DNA from: an uncultured bacterium
Lineage (GTDB): Bacteria > Cyanobacteriota > Vampirovibrionia > Gastranaerophilales > Gastranaerophilaceae
Assembly (NCBI GenBank): GCA_902797965.1
Contig: CADBUY010000006.1
Location: 1 to 64,000, forward strand
Direction: 5' to 3'
Length of the DNA: 64,000 nucleotides
A program made the position numbers and the translations under genes. Below are positions 45,446 to 54,197 of this stretch, piece by piece. The notes beneath the pieces are model-generated. The model was not told where the DNA came from. It did not search any database and worked only from the letters and a program-made list of their open reading frames with translations. Numbering within the stretch: position 1 is the first letter of the stretch; each line of letters opens with the position of its first letter.

Positions 45446-45470
45446 ACCTCTTCGATGGAGAGGCGGAGGT
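45446..45470 (+). promoter_or_regulatory. Repeat-derived hairpin overlapping the korC ribosome site
   Basis: ACCTC at 45446-45450 can pair with AGAGG (45459-45463) or, alternatively, with GAGGT (45466-45470), which is part of the GGAGG Shine-Dalgarno 8 nt before ATG 45478. Belongs to the CTCTCC/GGAGAG dispersed family, as before the SNF2 gene. Confidence 0.45.
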
Positions 45471-45477
45471 TATAAAA

Positions 45478-46023
45478 ATGGAAAAAAATTTTATATTAGC
45501 AGGATTTGGCGGACAGGGAATATTGTTAGCAGGTACTATATTAGCTAATGCTTTTATGATTGATGACAAGAACGTAACTTGGTATCCTTGTTACGGTGCT
45601 GAAATGAGAGGCGGAACCGTTAACTGTGAAGTAGTTGTTTCTGATTCGGAAGTAAGTTCTGTCCATAAACGTGAATGTGATTATGCACTTGTACTTAATC
45701 AACAGTCTTTTGACAGATTTGTAAAAAATGTAAGAACGGGTGGAACCATTATCGCTAATTCAACCTTGGTAACAGAGTCAAAACCAAGAGATGATATCCA
45801 TTATGTATTTGCTCCAATGGGGAAAATAGCAAATGATTTAGGTACTAATAAAGTTACTAATGTTGTTTCTTTAGGTGTCTTAGCATCTGTTGTTGATATA
45901 ATCTCATGTGACGCTTTAAAATTAGCAATTGAAAAAGTTTTAGGAGCTAAGAAAAAAGATTTGTTACCATTAAATATGAAAGCGCTTAAAGCAGGAGCAG
46001 GATTAATAAAACTTACTGTATAA
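45478..46023 (+). CDS. korC: 2-oxoacid:ferredoxin oxidoreductase, gamma subunit
   Basis: 181 aa. Typical gamma-subunit start NFILAGFGGQGILLAGTILA, then PCYGAEMRGGTVNCEVVVSD and a C-terminal NMKALKAGAGL. Completes the DABC Kor/Vor set. Separated from the 56-aa gene by a 70-bp gap holding a repeat element, but probably the same transcript. Convergent with polA, 43 bp apart. Confidence 0.93.
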   Translation: MEKNFILAGFGGQGILLAGTILANAFMIDDKNVTWYPCYGAEMRGGTVNCEVVVSDSEVSSVHKRECDYALVLNQQSFDRFVKNVRTGGTIIANSTLVTESKPRDDIHYVFAPMGKIANDLGTNKVTNVVSLGVLASVVDIISCDALKLAIEKVLGAKKKDLLPLNMKALKAGAGLIKLTV

Positions 46024-46066
46024 GCTATTATTTAGTATTAAATATATCCATCCGCTAATTGTAACC

Positions 46067-48760
46067 CTAACCCTCTTTCCAAGAGCTACCATAGTTTATG
46101 TCAACATCAAGCGGCACTCTTAAAGGTTGTCCGAGTTCCATTGATTTTAGCACTAACTCTTTTACCCCCTCAAGTTCTTCTTTTGGAACTTCAAATATAA
46201 GTTCATCATGAACCTGCATTATCATTTTTGTTTTGTAATTACCATCTTTTAACTTCTTGTCGACATCAATCATTGCCATTTTGATTAAGTCTGCAGCAGT
46301 TCCCTGAAGCGGTTGATTTATAGCTGCGCGCTGAGCAAATTCTCTGATTTGATAATTTGGACTTGCAAGTTCCGTTGCTAAGTATCTTTTTCTTCCAAAA
46401 ATTGTTTCTACATAACCATGGGTATTAACAAATTCTATTTCATTCAGCATATAATCTTTTACCCCAGGGTATGTTTCAAAATATTTATCAATGAACTCCT
46501 GTGCTTCATTATTTGATATTCCAATGCTTTTAGCCAATCCGTATTTTGATTGACCATAAACTATGCCAAAATTAACAGCTTTAGCTTTTCTTCGCATATC
46601 TTTTGTTACTTCATCCACTTTGACTCCAAACACCTTTGCTGCTGTCATAGTGTGAACATCCTCTCCTGACGTAAATGCTTGAATAAGGTGTTCATCTTCA
46701 GACACATGTGCTAAAAGCCGAAGTTCTATTTGAGAATAATCTGCACTTAAAATAAGCCAATTTTCTTTATCTGCTGCACAAAATGCCGAACGAATTTTAT
46801 TACCCTCTTCTGAACGAATAGGGATGTTTTGTAAATTCGGATTTGATGATGACAGTCTGCCTGTAACCGTTAATGCCTGATTGTATGTTGTATGAATACG
46901 GTTATCACGCTTGCTAATCAGTGTCGGCAAAACATCTGTATAAGTAGATTTAAGTTTGGAAAATTTTCTGTGTTCTAATATGTATTCACATATTTCATAC
47001 TCCTGAGCAAGTTCTTCAAGAACTTCCGCGCTTGTGGAACGTGATTTTTTCTTTTTTGCTTTAAGCCCCAATTTATCAAAAAGAACTTCTGCAACTTGTT
47101 TTGGTGAATTTATGTTAAAACTTTCACCTGCAAGCTGGAATATTAAATCTTCAAGTTCTGCAAGTTTTTCTGTCATATATGAAGATAGTTCTTTTAAATA
47201 ATCAACGTCAATTGAAACTCCTGTATGCTCCATTTTTGCAAGAACTACCGTAAGCGGCATCTCAATATCTTTAACAAGTTTTTGTTCATCTTCATCAAGA
47301 TTATTTTGCCAGTATTCATATAATTTATAAATCGTGTACGCTTCATCACAGGCATATTTTTCAACTTCTGTATGCTGACACATTATGTGGTTTAGAAAAT
47401 CAAGTGCCTGAGCATCAAGTGTATGTTTTCTATTTGGATCTTTTACATAACTTGCAAGCAATACATCATACTCTAAGCCTTTTGGCGCATAAGAATTATT
47501 TAGTAATAAATGGTAATCAGATTTAACGTCATACCCAAGTTTTTTTATATTTGTATTCTCTATAACAGGCTTTAAATCAGTTATATATCTACCCTCAAAA
47601 TAATATGATTTTTCACCGTCCGATATTGAGATTGCATTAATTTGTTCATCTTTTGCATAATATCTTATAGCCAGTCTTTCTTTCTGATTAAGTTTTTCAA
47701 TTATGCTTATATCAGAAACGATTTCAAACTCAAAATCATTATCATCAATATTTTCTTTTATTGCCTGACTGAACAAACCCTGTTGTACAGGAGCAAATGA
47801 ATCTTGCTTAGAATTTGTATTTACCCCCTGTGCAAATATACTTAAATTTTCGGGTTCAACTTTTTCGCCATTAAACGAACCTAAAATTTTATCAATATTT
47901 TTAATGAATGTATAAAATTGCATTCTTCTGAGGAACTCAGATACTTTATCAAGACTTGGAAGCGTAACGGATGCTGTATTAATATCAAAATTTACGTCAA
48001 CATCACGAATAATTGTTGCTAAGTCTTTTGACAGAACAGCCATTTCCTTACCGTCACAAATTTTTTGTTTAACTGCTTTTTCCGGGATGTTTTCGCAATC
48101 TTCCAAAACTGCTTCTAAATTCGGATATCGATTAAGAAGTTTTTGTGCAGTCTTTTCACCAATACCTTTAATACCCGGAATATTATCTGATGTATCGCCT
48201 CTAAGTCCTTTATAGTCTGTGATTTGATTTGGATATACTCCTAATTTTTCATAAACCTTGTTCCAGTCATACTCAATAAGTTCGCCTTTTGACGGAATAA
48301 GAACTTTAACAGTTCCCTCTTTATCAATAAGCTGAAAACTGTCCTGATCGCCTGTCAAAATAAGAGTATTATTTCCGCTTTCAGAAGCTATTCTTGAAAT
48401 GGTTCCAATTACATCATCTGCTTCAAACCCTTCTTTTGTATATATAGGAATATCAAAAGCCTGCAATCCTTCACATATAACTCCTATCTGAGAACGTAAT
48501 GTGTCCGGCATAGCTTCACGTTGAGCTTTGTATTCTTCGTATTTTTCGACTCTGAATGTCTGACGACCTACATCAAATGCTACTGCTATAAAATCAGGAT
48601 GAATTTTAGCCAATAAGTCAAAAATAGCTTTAAAAAAACCATATACTGCCCACGTTGGCTGATTTTCCGAGTTTTTCATTCCGGTTCTTTCCAGCGCAAA
48701 AAACTGTCTAAAAGCTAATGCATGACCATCTATTAATATCAAAGTCTTTTTATGAGACAT
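46067..48760 (-). CDS. polA: DNA polymerase I
   Basis: 897 aa. The 5'-3' exonuclease domain (1-290) has LILIDGHALAFRQFFA, LTGDQDSFQLI and DTSDNIPGIKGIG. The central 3'-5' exonuclease-like domain keeps GYDVKSDYHLL and LEYDVLLASYV, but the first motif (DxE) is replaced by LAIRYYAKDE, so proofreading is probably lost, as in Taq- and Bacillus-type Pol I. The polymerase domain (about 530-897) has ILSADYSQIELRLLAH, RRKAKAVNFGIVYG and MQVHDELIFEVP. Functions in Okazaki fragment processing and repair. Contains three GGGGTAAA octamers. Confidence 0.96.
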   Translation of the reverse strand: MSHKKTLILIDGHALAFRQFFALERTGMKNSENQPTWAVYGFFKAIFDLLAKIHPDFIAVAFDVGRQTFRVEKYEEYKAQREAMPDTLRSQIGVICEGLQAFDIPIYTKEGFEADDVIGTISRIASESGNNTLILTGDQDSFQLIDKEGTVKVLIPSKGELIEYDWNKVYEKLGVYPNQITDYKGLRGDTSDNIPGIKGIGEKTAQKLLNRYPNLEAVLEDCENIPEKAVKQKICDGKEMAVLSKDLATIIRDVDVNFDINTASVTLPSLDKVSEFLRRMQFYTFIKNIDKILGSFNGEKVEPENLSIFAQGVNTNSKQDSFAPVQQGLFSQAIKENIDDNDFEFEIVSDISIIEKLNQKERLAIRYYAKDEQINAISISDGEKSYYFEGRYITDLKPVIENTNIKKLGYDVKSDYHLLLNNSYAPKGLEYDVLLASYVKDPNRKHTLDAQALDFLNHIMCQHTEVEKYACDEAYTIYKLYEYWQNNLDEDEQKLVKDIEMPLTVVLAKMEHTGVSIDVDYLKELSSYMTEKLAELEDLIFQLAGESFNINSPKQVAEVLFDKLGLKAKKKKSRSTSAEVLEELAQEYEICEYILEHRKFSKLKSTYTDVLPTLISKRDNRIHTTYNQALTVTGRLSSSNPNLQNIPIRSEEGNKIRSAFCAADKENWLILSADYSQIELRLLAHVSEDEHLIQAFTSGEDVHTMTAAKVFGVKVDEVTKDMRRKAKAVNFGIVYGQSKYGLAKSIGISNNEAQEFIDKYFETYPGVKDYMLNEIEFVNTHGYVETIFGRKRYLATELASPNYQIREFAQRAAINQPLQGTAADLIKMAMIDVDKKLKDGNYKTKMIMQVHDELIFEVPKEELEGVKELVLKSMELGQPLRVPLDVDINYGSSWKEG

Positions 48761-48782
48761 ATAAACTCCCTACTTACATAAA

Positions 48783-48927
48783 GAGGGTGTCCAAAAGTCA
48801 AAATTCGTTTAATGTTGGTGGGTTCGCCATTTTAAGACAATATGCTAAAACTACGACTATTGCAGGCTTAACCCACCCTACGGTGTTCATCTGTTTTATA
48901 AATAATTTTGACTTTTTGGACACCCTC
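48783..48927. repeat. 145-bp element with 22-23 bp terminal inverted repeats
   Basis: Ends GAGGGTGTCCAAAA(A)GTCAAA are inverted (48783-48805 and 48904-48927), differing by one A. Inside is a second inverted pair, GTTGGTGGGTT / AACCCACC. No frame. Size and structure are like a miniature inverted-repeat element (MITE). It lies upstream of polA. A degenerate relative is at 32448-32603. Confidence 0.7.
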
Positions 48928-48954
48928 CTTAAATTATAATTTTTATTATTTAAT

Positions 48955-50031
48955 TTATTTATTTACAAATAATGATTCACAGATGTTTGTTTGCGGGACG
49001 TAGTCATATTCTTTCATCTCTACATCAGCTAATATTTTTGAGCGTTTTTTACGGAACAACATATCAATAAAGGCTTCTATTCTTGTGATAAATCCTGCCT
49101 CGCCTGTTTGCTCATCGATTGTTAGGACAAGAAGCGGTTTACCGTATTCTTTAGCTTTTCTTGTAATTCTGTCAACCATTAATGAATCCGGTCCGCATCC
49201 GAATGCATTAATTGATATTATTCCGTCAATTTTGTTATCTTTCATATAATGTCCGGCAGTACCGGTCATTTCATGCTCATTTGCCCAATATTTCTTTTGT
49301 CCGAATGATGCAATACCCTCTTCCATTTGCTCATCTGTCAGCTGAAGTGAAGTAAATACTTTAACATCCATTTTCTCTAATTTATCAAAAATCTTCATGG
49401 TAGCACGTTCATCATACATGTTATAACCATGCGATATTAGAGCAACATTAATCGGAGCTTCTTTTTTATTTTCTTGTTCTTCTATAAATACTTTACCGCT
49501 CAATGCATAATGCATAGCTTTTTTATAGCTCATCCCGGAACGGGCCATTACCAAAAAGTTGTTATATACTTTCCAACCCTGTTTAGAAGCTTTTTTTATT
49601 TCATTAAAATCTGTTATTCCAAATGGTTTAACAGATTCTTTTAAGAATTCATATAAACCTTGTTTTTTTGCGGATTTGTCCAATGTTGGCTCAATGATAT
49701 TAACATCAGCTTTTATAACGTTCCTTACTAAATCAGGAAGTCCTCTTATTTTAGAACAGTTATATATCTTTGGTCCAATAGACTGCAAAGACGGAACAAA
49801 TATATTTTTAACGCCTTTTGATATTAAGTTTAATATATGTCCTAAATATATTTTAATAGGCAAACAGGTTTCTGTTACAACTAATGCTGCTCCATCTGAC
49901 ATTGTTTGTTTTGTAGTCGGATCAGACAGTATGATTTTGATGCCTAATGCACTAAAAAAACCATGCCAAAACGGATAATTGTTATAAAATGACATTCCTC
50001 TCGGAATACCTATAGTCTTTTCATTTTCCAT
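48955..50031 (-). CDS. DUF2229 protein, 2-hydroxyacyl-CoA dehydratase activase-related
   Basis: 358 aa from ATG 50031. Starts KTIGIPRGMSFYNNYPFWHG, then VTETCLPIKIYLGH and FVPSLQSIGPKIYNCSKIRG; ends with NAFGCGPDSLMVDRITRKA and EQTGEAGFITRIEAFIDML. This matches DUF2229, which usually follows BcrAD/BadFG activase domains in large proteins; here it stands alone, without the ATPase. The conserved Cys residues (in ETC, NCS and FGCG) suggest an iron-sulfur cluster. Substrate unknown. Confidence 0.8.
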   Translation of the reverse strand: MENEKTIGIPRGMSFYNNYPFWHGFFSALGIKIILSDPTTKQTMSDGAALVVTETCLPIKIYLGHILNLISKGVKNIFVPSLQSIGPKIYNCSKIRGLPDLVRNVIKADVNIIEPTLDKSAKKQGLYEFLKESVKPFGITDFNEIKKASKQGWKVYNNFLVMARSGMSYKKAMHYALSGKVFIEEQENKKEAPINVALISHGYNMYDERATMKIFDKLEKMDVKVFTSLQLTDEQMEEGIASFGQKKYWANEHEMTGTAGHYMKDNKIDGIISINAFGCGPDSLMVDRITRKAKEYGKPLLVLTIDEQTGEAGFITRIEAFIDMLFRKKRSKILADVEMKEYDYVPQTNICESLFVNK

Positions 50032-50145
50032 TAAAATATAATCCCTTTCGTATGCTATCAATATAATGCTACATCAAAAGGGGGTAAATGTATAGTAAAT
50101 ATAACAATTATTGTAATATTGTTAAGTAATTGATATAATTTTCTT

Positions 50146-50616
50146 ATGAAGATATTAGGAATTGACCCTGGCATGGCAATTGTGGGGTACGGTTTAATTA
50201 GCTATAGTGGAGAAAAACCTGAACTGCTTGCTTCAGGCTCTATTCAAACCGGTAAAAATTTGACTGATTCTAAACGATTGCTTGAAATATTTAATGATTT
50301 GTCAACTATAGTTGATAAATATAAACCTGATTGTGCATCTGTCGAAAATCTGTTTTTCTTTAAAAATCAAAAAACTGTTATTCCTGTTGCTGAAGCAAGA
50401 GGCGTAATTTTGACGGTGCTTGAAAAATTTAATATTCCTACATACAGTTATACGCCTATGGAAGTTAAACAGGTTTTGACAGGGTATGGAAGAGCAGAAA
50501 AAAAGGAAGTGGAACAAATGGTTAAAATTGCTCTGAATACTGATACACTTCCTAAACTTGATGATACAGTTGATGCAATTGCAATAGCAATTTGTCACTC
50601 AAGAAGTATGATTTAA
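50146..50616 (+). CDS. ruvC: Holliday junction resolvase RuvC
   Basis: 156 aa. Acidic catalytic residues visible: Asp7 in LGIDPGMAIVGYG, Glu67 in ASVENLFFFKNQKT, and Asp residues near the C-terminal KLDDTVDAIAIAICH. It resolves Holliday junctions with RuvAB, which are not in the window. Preceded 20 bp from ATG by TAAGTAATTGATATAAT, likely a -10. A GGGGTAAA octamer lies at 50081. Followed 22 bp later by the PurD-like gene. Confidence 0.95.
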   Translation: MKILGIDPGMAIVGYGLISYSGEKPELLASGSIQTGKNLTDSKRLLEIFNDLSTIVDKYKPDCASVENLFFFKNQKTVIPVAEARGVILTVLEKFNIPTYSYTPMEVKQVLTGYGRAEKKEVEQMVKIALNTDTLPKLDDTVDAIAIAICHSRSMI

Positions 50617-50638
50617 ATTTATAAGGTATAATAATTTT

Positions 50639-51877
50639 ATGAAAAAGAAAATTTTAATTATTGGAAATGGCGCAAATGCGTATGCTTTAGCAAAGAACTT
50701 GTCAAGTAAACATGAAATTTATGTTGCTCCCTCAAGTGACACAATTGCAGAATTTGCAACTTGTTTAGATATAAGAGAAGACAATGTGAATGAATTATTG
50801 GAATTTGTTATGGAAAATGGAATTGATATGACAATTCCTGTTTCGCAAATTGCAATTAATGCTGATATATCAACAATATTTTCTAATAACAAACAGTCTG
50901 TATTTGCTCCGAGTGCAAAAGCAAATGAAATTGTTTCTAATAAAACATTAGCTAAAAAAGTTCTGTATAAATTAAGAATAAAAACTCCTAAGTTCGGAAT
51001 ATTTGAAAAACAAAATCTGGCTTTTGAATATATTAAAAATCAGCCGGTACCTTTTGTTATAAAAACAAATGATTCAAATAGTGCAGCTGTTATGACGTCA
51101 GCAATGTCTGCAAAGAATATAATTGATTCTACTGTTATTGATAAAAATAAACGTCTTATAATAGAAGACTATATTCATGGAACTCCGTTTTCATTCTATG
51201 CAATTACTGATGGATATAAAGCTCTGCCGTTAGGTAGTTCAATTACTTATAAGCATTCGCTGGAAGGTGACGGTGGGCAGCTCACAGGAGGAATGGGTGC
51301 GTGTGTACCAAATTATAAACTTTCTATAGATGATGAATATTTCATAATGGATAATGTTATTTATCCGTTGTTAGATTATATGGAAATATCCGGAAATACT
51401 TATCTCGGCATATTAGGTGTTAACGGTATATTATCAGATGACAATCAAATTTTTATCCTTGGATGGAATTCTTTTATGCAGGATTGTGATGCAGCTCCTA
51501 TTCTTTGTAGTATTGATGATGATTTATATTCGCTTTTTGAATCTTGTATAATAGGTTCTTTCAGTGATGAAATCGATAATATAAAACTAAAAGATGAAGC
51601 TTATGTTTCTGTAGTATTAAACTGCAAAAATAAAAATAATGCCGAAAATGTTATAAACGGATTAGATAACATTGATGAAAGTACTATACTTACGTTTTAT
51701 CCGACTGTTAAAAAGAATAAATACCTTGAATTTGAAGCCTCTTATGGTTCAGTCTTATCTGTAACAGGCTCCGCGTCAACCTTATCAAAATCATCTTCAT
51801 TAGCTTATAGTGAAGCAGAGGATATTGATTTTGTAGGAAAGTCGTATAGAAAAGATATATGCAAAATAAATCAATAA
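50639..51877 (+). CDS. Divergent PurD-like ATP-grasp protein
   Basis: 412 aa with the PurD (phosphoribosylamine-glycine ligase) layout: N domain KILIIGNGANAYALAKNL, B/ATP-grasp domain with FVIKTNDSN, IEDYIHGTPFSFYAITDG and GDGGQLTGGMGACVPNY. The usual metal-binding block EFNARFGDPE is replaced by ILGWNSFMQDCDAAPIL: the Glu, Arg and GDPE are gone and only the Asn remains. It may be inactive or have another substrate. No other purine genes are adjacent. Follows ruvC on the same strand. Confidence 0.7.
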   Translation: MKKKILIIGNGANAYALAKNLSSKHEIYVAPSSDTIAEFATCLDIREDNVNELLEFVMENGIDMTIPVSQIAINADISTIFSNNKQSVFAPSAKANEIVSNKTLAKKVLYKLRIKTPKFGIFEKQNLAFEYIKNQPVPFVIKTNDSNSAAVMTSAMSAKNIIDSTVIDKNKRLIIEDYIHGTPFSFYAITDGYKALPLGSSITYKHSLEGDGGQLTGGMGACVPNYKLSIDDEYFIMDNVIYPLLDYMEISGNTYLGILGVNGILSDDNQIFILGWNSFMQDCDAAPILCSIDDDLYSLFESCIIGSFSDEIDNIKLKDEAYVSVVLNCKNKNNAENVINGLDNIDESTILTFYPTVKKNKYLEFEASYGSVLSVTGSASTLSKSSSLAYSEAEDIDFVGKSYRKDICKINQ

Positions 51878-51921
51878 AATATAAAATTAACTTAACAAAA
51901 CTTAACATTTGATTATAAAAA

Positions 51922-51958
51922 GGCAATTTTTTAAAAAGTAGATACTTTATATATATAT
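51922..51958 (+). promoter_or_regulatory. Shared bipartite promoter-like motif (orphan-gene type)
   Basis: GGCAAT (51922-51927), 15 nt, TACTTTATATATATA (51943-51957), about 42 nt before ATG 52000. The best-conserved copy together with 55837-55872. Confidence 0.6.
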
Positions 51959-51999
51959 CCGAGTAAAATGTAATAGACACAGTAAAAAAGGAGTACTAC

Positions 52000-52188
52000 A
52001 TGGCAAGAGTATTAATTTCAATGCCCGAAAGCTTTCTTGGAAAAATTGATGAAGTAGCTGAGAATGAAAGTCGTTCTCGTTCAGAATTAATCAGGGAAGC
52101 GTTAAGAAGTTACATTACACGCTCACAAGTCAGACAAAATACTTTGGCTGATAAAAATGCAAGAATTTTGGAAGCGCTATTAGATTAA
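52000..52188 (+). CDS. Ribbon-helix-helix (CopG-like) DNA-binding protein
   Basis: 62 aa. ARVLISMPESFLGKIDEVAE (beta strand plus helix A) and ESRSRSELIREALRSYITR (helix B) are a standard RHH fold, which binds DNA as a dimer. No toxin partner gene follows (the next gene is a transporter 190 bp away), so it is more likely a stand-alone regulator than an antitoxin. Strong AAGGAG site. Shared-type promoter at 51922. Confidence 0.85.
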   Translation: MARVLISMPESFLGKIDEVAENESRSRSELIREALRSYITRSQVRQNTLADKNARILEALLD

Positions 52189-52301
52189 TAAGTGCAAGCG
52201 GTGATTGGCGGAAATTGGGAAAGAGATGGCAGAAAACCTGTCAAAAATGGGTAAATTTCGTGGGGGTAATACACGAGATATTAGTAAAGAAAAATAAAGA
52301 A
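52189..52301 (+). other. Structured leader-like/small RNA region, possible 23-aa ORF
   Basis: Between the RHH stop and its terminator. A small frame 52226-52297 (MAENLSKMGKFRGGNTRDIS, then KEK) has GGGAAAGAG just before ATG. The region can also form GGCAG/CTGTC and CGTG/CACG stems. It may be the RHH mRNA 3' tail, a small RNA, or a tiny protein; composition is richer in G than the surroundings. Confidence 0.35.
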
Positions 52302-52329
52302 AAGAATCGATTAATCGGTTCTTTTTTTT
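52302..52329 (+). terminator. Rho-independent terminator after the RHH gene
   Basis: AAGAATCGA-TTAA-TCGGTTCTT stem with two G-T pairs, followed by a run of eight T. Confidence 0.85.
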
Positions 52330-52380
52330 ATATATGCATTCTTTACTTTTACTTATGTTCGGTGTAAGTTTGCATTCGGT

Positions 52381-53628
52381 ATGAGTATCAGTAAGAAAAA
52401 TTTTTATATTACAAATTTTGTATTAATTTTAATTGGGACATTATTTTATTTCTTTGCTAATTTCCATAGAATTCTTGTCCCCGGAACGGTTTTTGATATA
52501 TTAGAGCAGGAACTGCATGTGTCTGCACCATATATTACAACATTTGGTGCAATTTATATGTATGTTTATGCTTGTCAGCAACTAATTAATGGTGTATTGG
52601 TAGACAGATTCGGCGGTTTTAGAGTTATGCTTGGAGGCGGAATAGTTTTGGCAATTGGCTCATTATTATTTCCAATTTCGTCTAATCTCTTTATTATGTA
52701 TCTTTCAAGAGGATTAATCGGGCTTGGCAGCAGTACTTTTTATTTAAGTATTATAAAAGAACTCAGAGAAGTTGTTTCGGATAAAAACTTTGGAATGGCT
52801 ATTTCCGTAATGTTGTTTATAGGATATGCAGGAGGTATTTTTGCAAATGCTCCATTTGTCTATGCAATGAGGTATGCTTCATGGCGTGAAATTCTGGTTG
52901 TTTTGGCTTGTATTCTAATAATTGCAGCTGTAATTTTTGCATTAATTTTACCAACTGTTAAACTTCCAAAAATTAATAAATCCGTAAAATTTAGAGCGCT
53001 TCCTTTCCGTTTGGTATTACATAAAAGACACAACAGAAATTTATTCAGTTTTGCTTGTTGTAATTTTGCTATAACCTATACAATCCAAACGGTTATCGGT
53101 AAAAAATTCTTAGAAGATTTCTGCCTGATGCCTGTAAAAAATGCTGCACTTGTCCTTTCCGGCATGGCAATTATTGCCGCCGTTTTTAATATTGTTAATG
53201 CTTATGTTTGCAGGTTAACTCACAATCATCGAGTAAGATTCTTAAAAAATGCGTCTGTTATTACATTCTGCTCTTTATTTTTAATTTGTATAGCATTAAT
53301 ATTTAACATTAGAACCTATTTTATTGCTTGTATATTTTGTGTTCTTGCTGCAAATGCGAGTCTGTCCTCCATACTTGTTCCTATTTTGCACTTAACAAAC
53401 AGAAAAATGATATCGGGAACGGCTGTAAGTATTATGAATTTCTGCTTCTTTACTCTTGTCGGTATATTAGGTACGGTAACAGGATTTTTGTTAAATATAT
53501 TTGAACCGATTAAACGAGGTAACGTCACTGTTTATACAAATCAATCATATCTGTTGGTTTTTGGATTATTCTTTATTTTAAGTGTATTTGAAATGCATAA
53601 AGCTATGAAGTTATCTAACAAGTATTAA
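52381..53628 (+). CDS. MFS transporter
   Basis: 415 aa, about 12 membrane helices. Between TM2 and TM3 lies the MFS motif A variant GVLVDRFGGFRVML; RGLIGLGSSTFYLSIIKELR follows in TM4. A charged central loop (LPKINKSVKFRALPFRLVLHKRHNRN) separates the two halves. The N terminus resembles the NNP/OFA or glycerol-3-phosphate-like groups only loosely; substrate unknown. No clear ribosome site at ATG 52381. Stop interlocks with the coaE stop (TTAA 53625-53628). Confidence 0.85.
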   Translation: MSISKKNFYITNFVLILIGTLFYFFANFHRILVPGTVFDILEQELHVSAPYITTFGAIYMYVYACQQLINGVLVDRFGGFRVMLGGGIVLAIGSLLFPISSNLFIMYLSRGLIGLGSSTFYLSIIKELREVVSDKNFGMAISVMLFIGYAGGIFANAPFVYAMRYASWREILVVLACILIIAAVIFALILPTVKLPKINKSVKFRALPFRLVLHKRHNRNLFSFACCNFAITYTIQTVIGKKFLEDFCLMPVKNAALVLSGMAIIAAVFNIVNAYVCRLTHNHRVRFLKNASVITFCSLFLICIALIFNIRTYFIACIFCVLAANASLSSILVPILHLTNRKMISGTAVSIMNFCFFTLVGILGTVTGFLLNIFEPIKRGNVTVYTNQSYLLVFGLFFILSVFEMHKAMKLSNKY

Positions 53629-54197
53629 TTTTGTTTTAAATAGTTGATAAATTTATTAACTTTAGACTGCAATTCAGATAAAGAAGAATTGTTTTCAATA
53701 ACATAATCAGCTTTTTTTATTTTTTCTGATTGTGCTTCTTGTGCATTTATTCTTTTTAGAGCATCATTTTCTGTTAAGTTATTCCGGCTCATTAAACGTT
53801 TGAGTTGAATATTTTTATCTGATGTAATAATCAGAACTTTATCGAAAATGCCGTCAAATCCGGCTTCATATAATAGTGGTACTGATACAAAAATAAATTC
53901 ATCATTTTTGTGATTATTAAACAAATTCAAAATCTCAGCTTTAATTTTAGGATGAGTTAAATCTTCAAGTTTTTTCTTTATATCAGGATTTGAAAAAACA
54001 AGATTACCCAGCTTCTTCCTGTCAATTTTTCCGTCGGTAAATACGTCTAATCCGTAAAATTCAGTGATTTCTTCAAGAACTTTATGGGCGATTTTATCAG
54101 AATCATAAACGGGATAACCTAATTCTGATATAAATTTTTCGACCTGTGATTTTCCTGATGCTATATTCCCTGTTATTGCAATTCTAAGCATTTTCAC
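53625..54197 (-). CDS. coaE: Dephospho-CoA kinase
   Basis: 190 aa; last step of CoA synthesis. P-loop ITGNIASGKSQVEKFISELG, then VYDSDKIAHKVL (substrate Asp), LEDLTHPKI, and VSVPLLYEAGFDGIFDKVLII. Overlaps rluB by 14 bp. The operon is thioesterase-rluB-coaE. Confidence 0.95.
   Translation of the reverse strand: MKMLRIAITGNIASGKSQVEKFISELGYPVYDSDKIAHKVLEEITEFYGLDVFTDGKIDRKKLGNLVFSNPDIKKKLEDLTHPKIKAEILNLFNNHKNDEFIFVSVPLLYEAGFDGIFDKVLIITSDKNIQLKRLMSRNNLTENDALKRINAQEAQSEKIKKADYVIENNSSLSELQSKVNKFINYLKQN

Noticed and set aside
48783-48927. Insertion sequence
   Set aside because: Only 145 bp, with no transposase frame; better described as a miniature inverted-repeat element.
52000-52188. RHH protein as an antitoxin
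   Set aside because: No toxin-sized gene follows; a terminator and an unrelated transporter come next.
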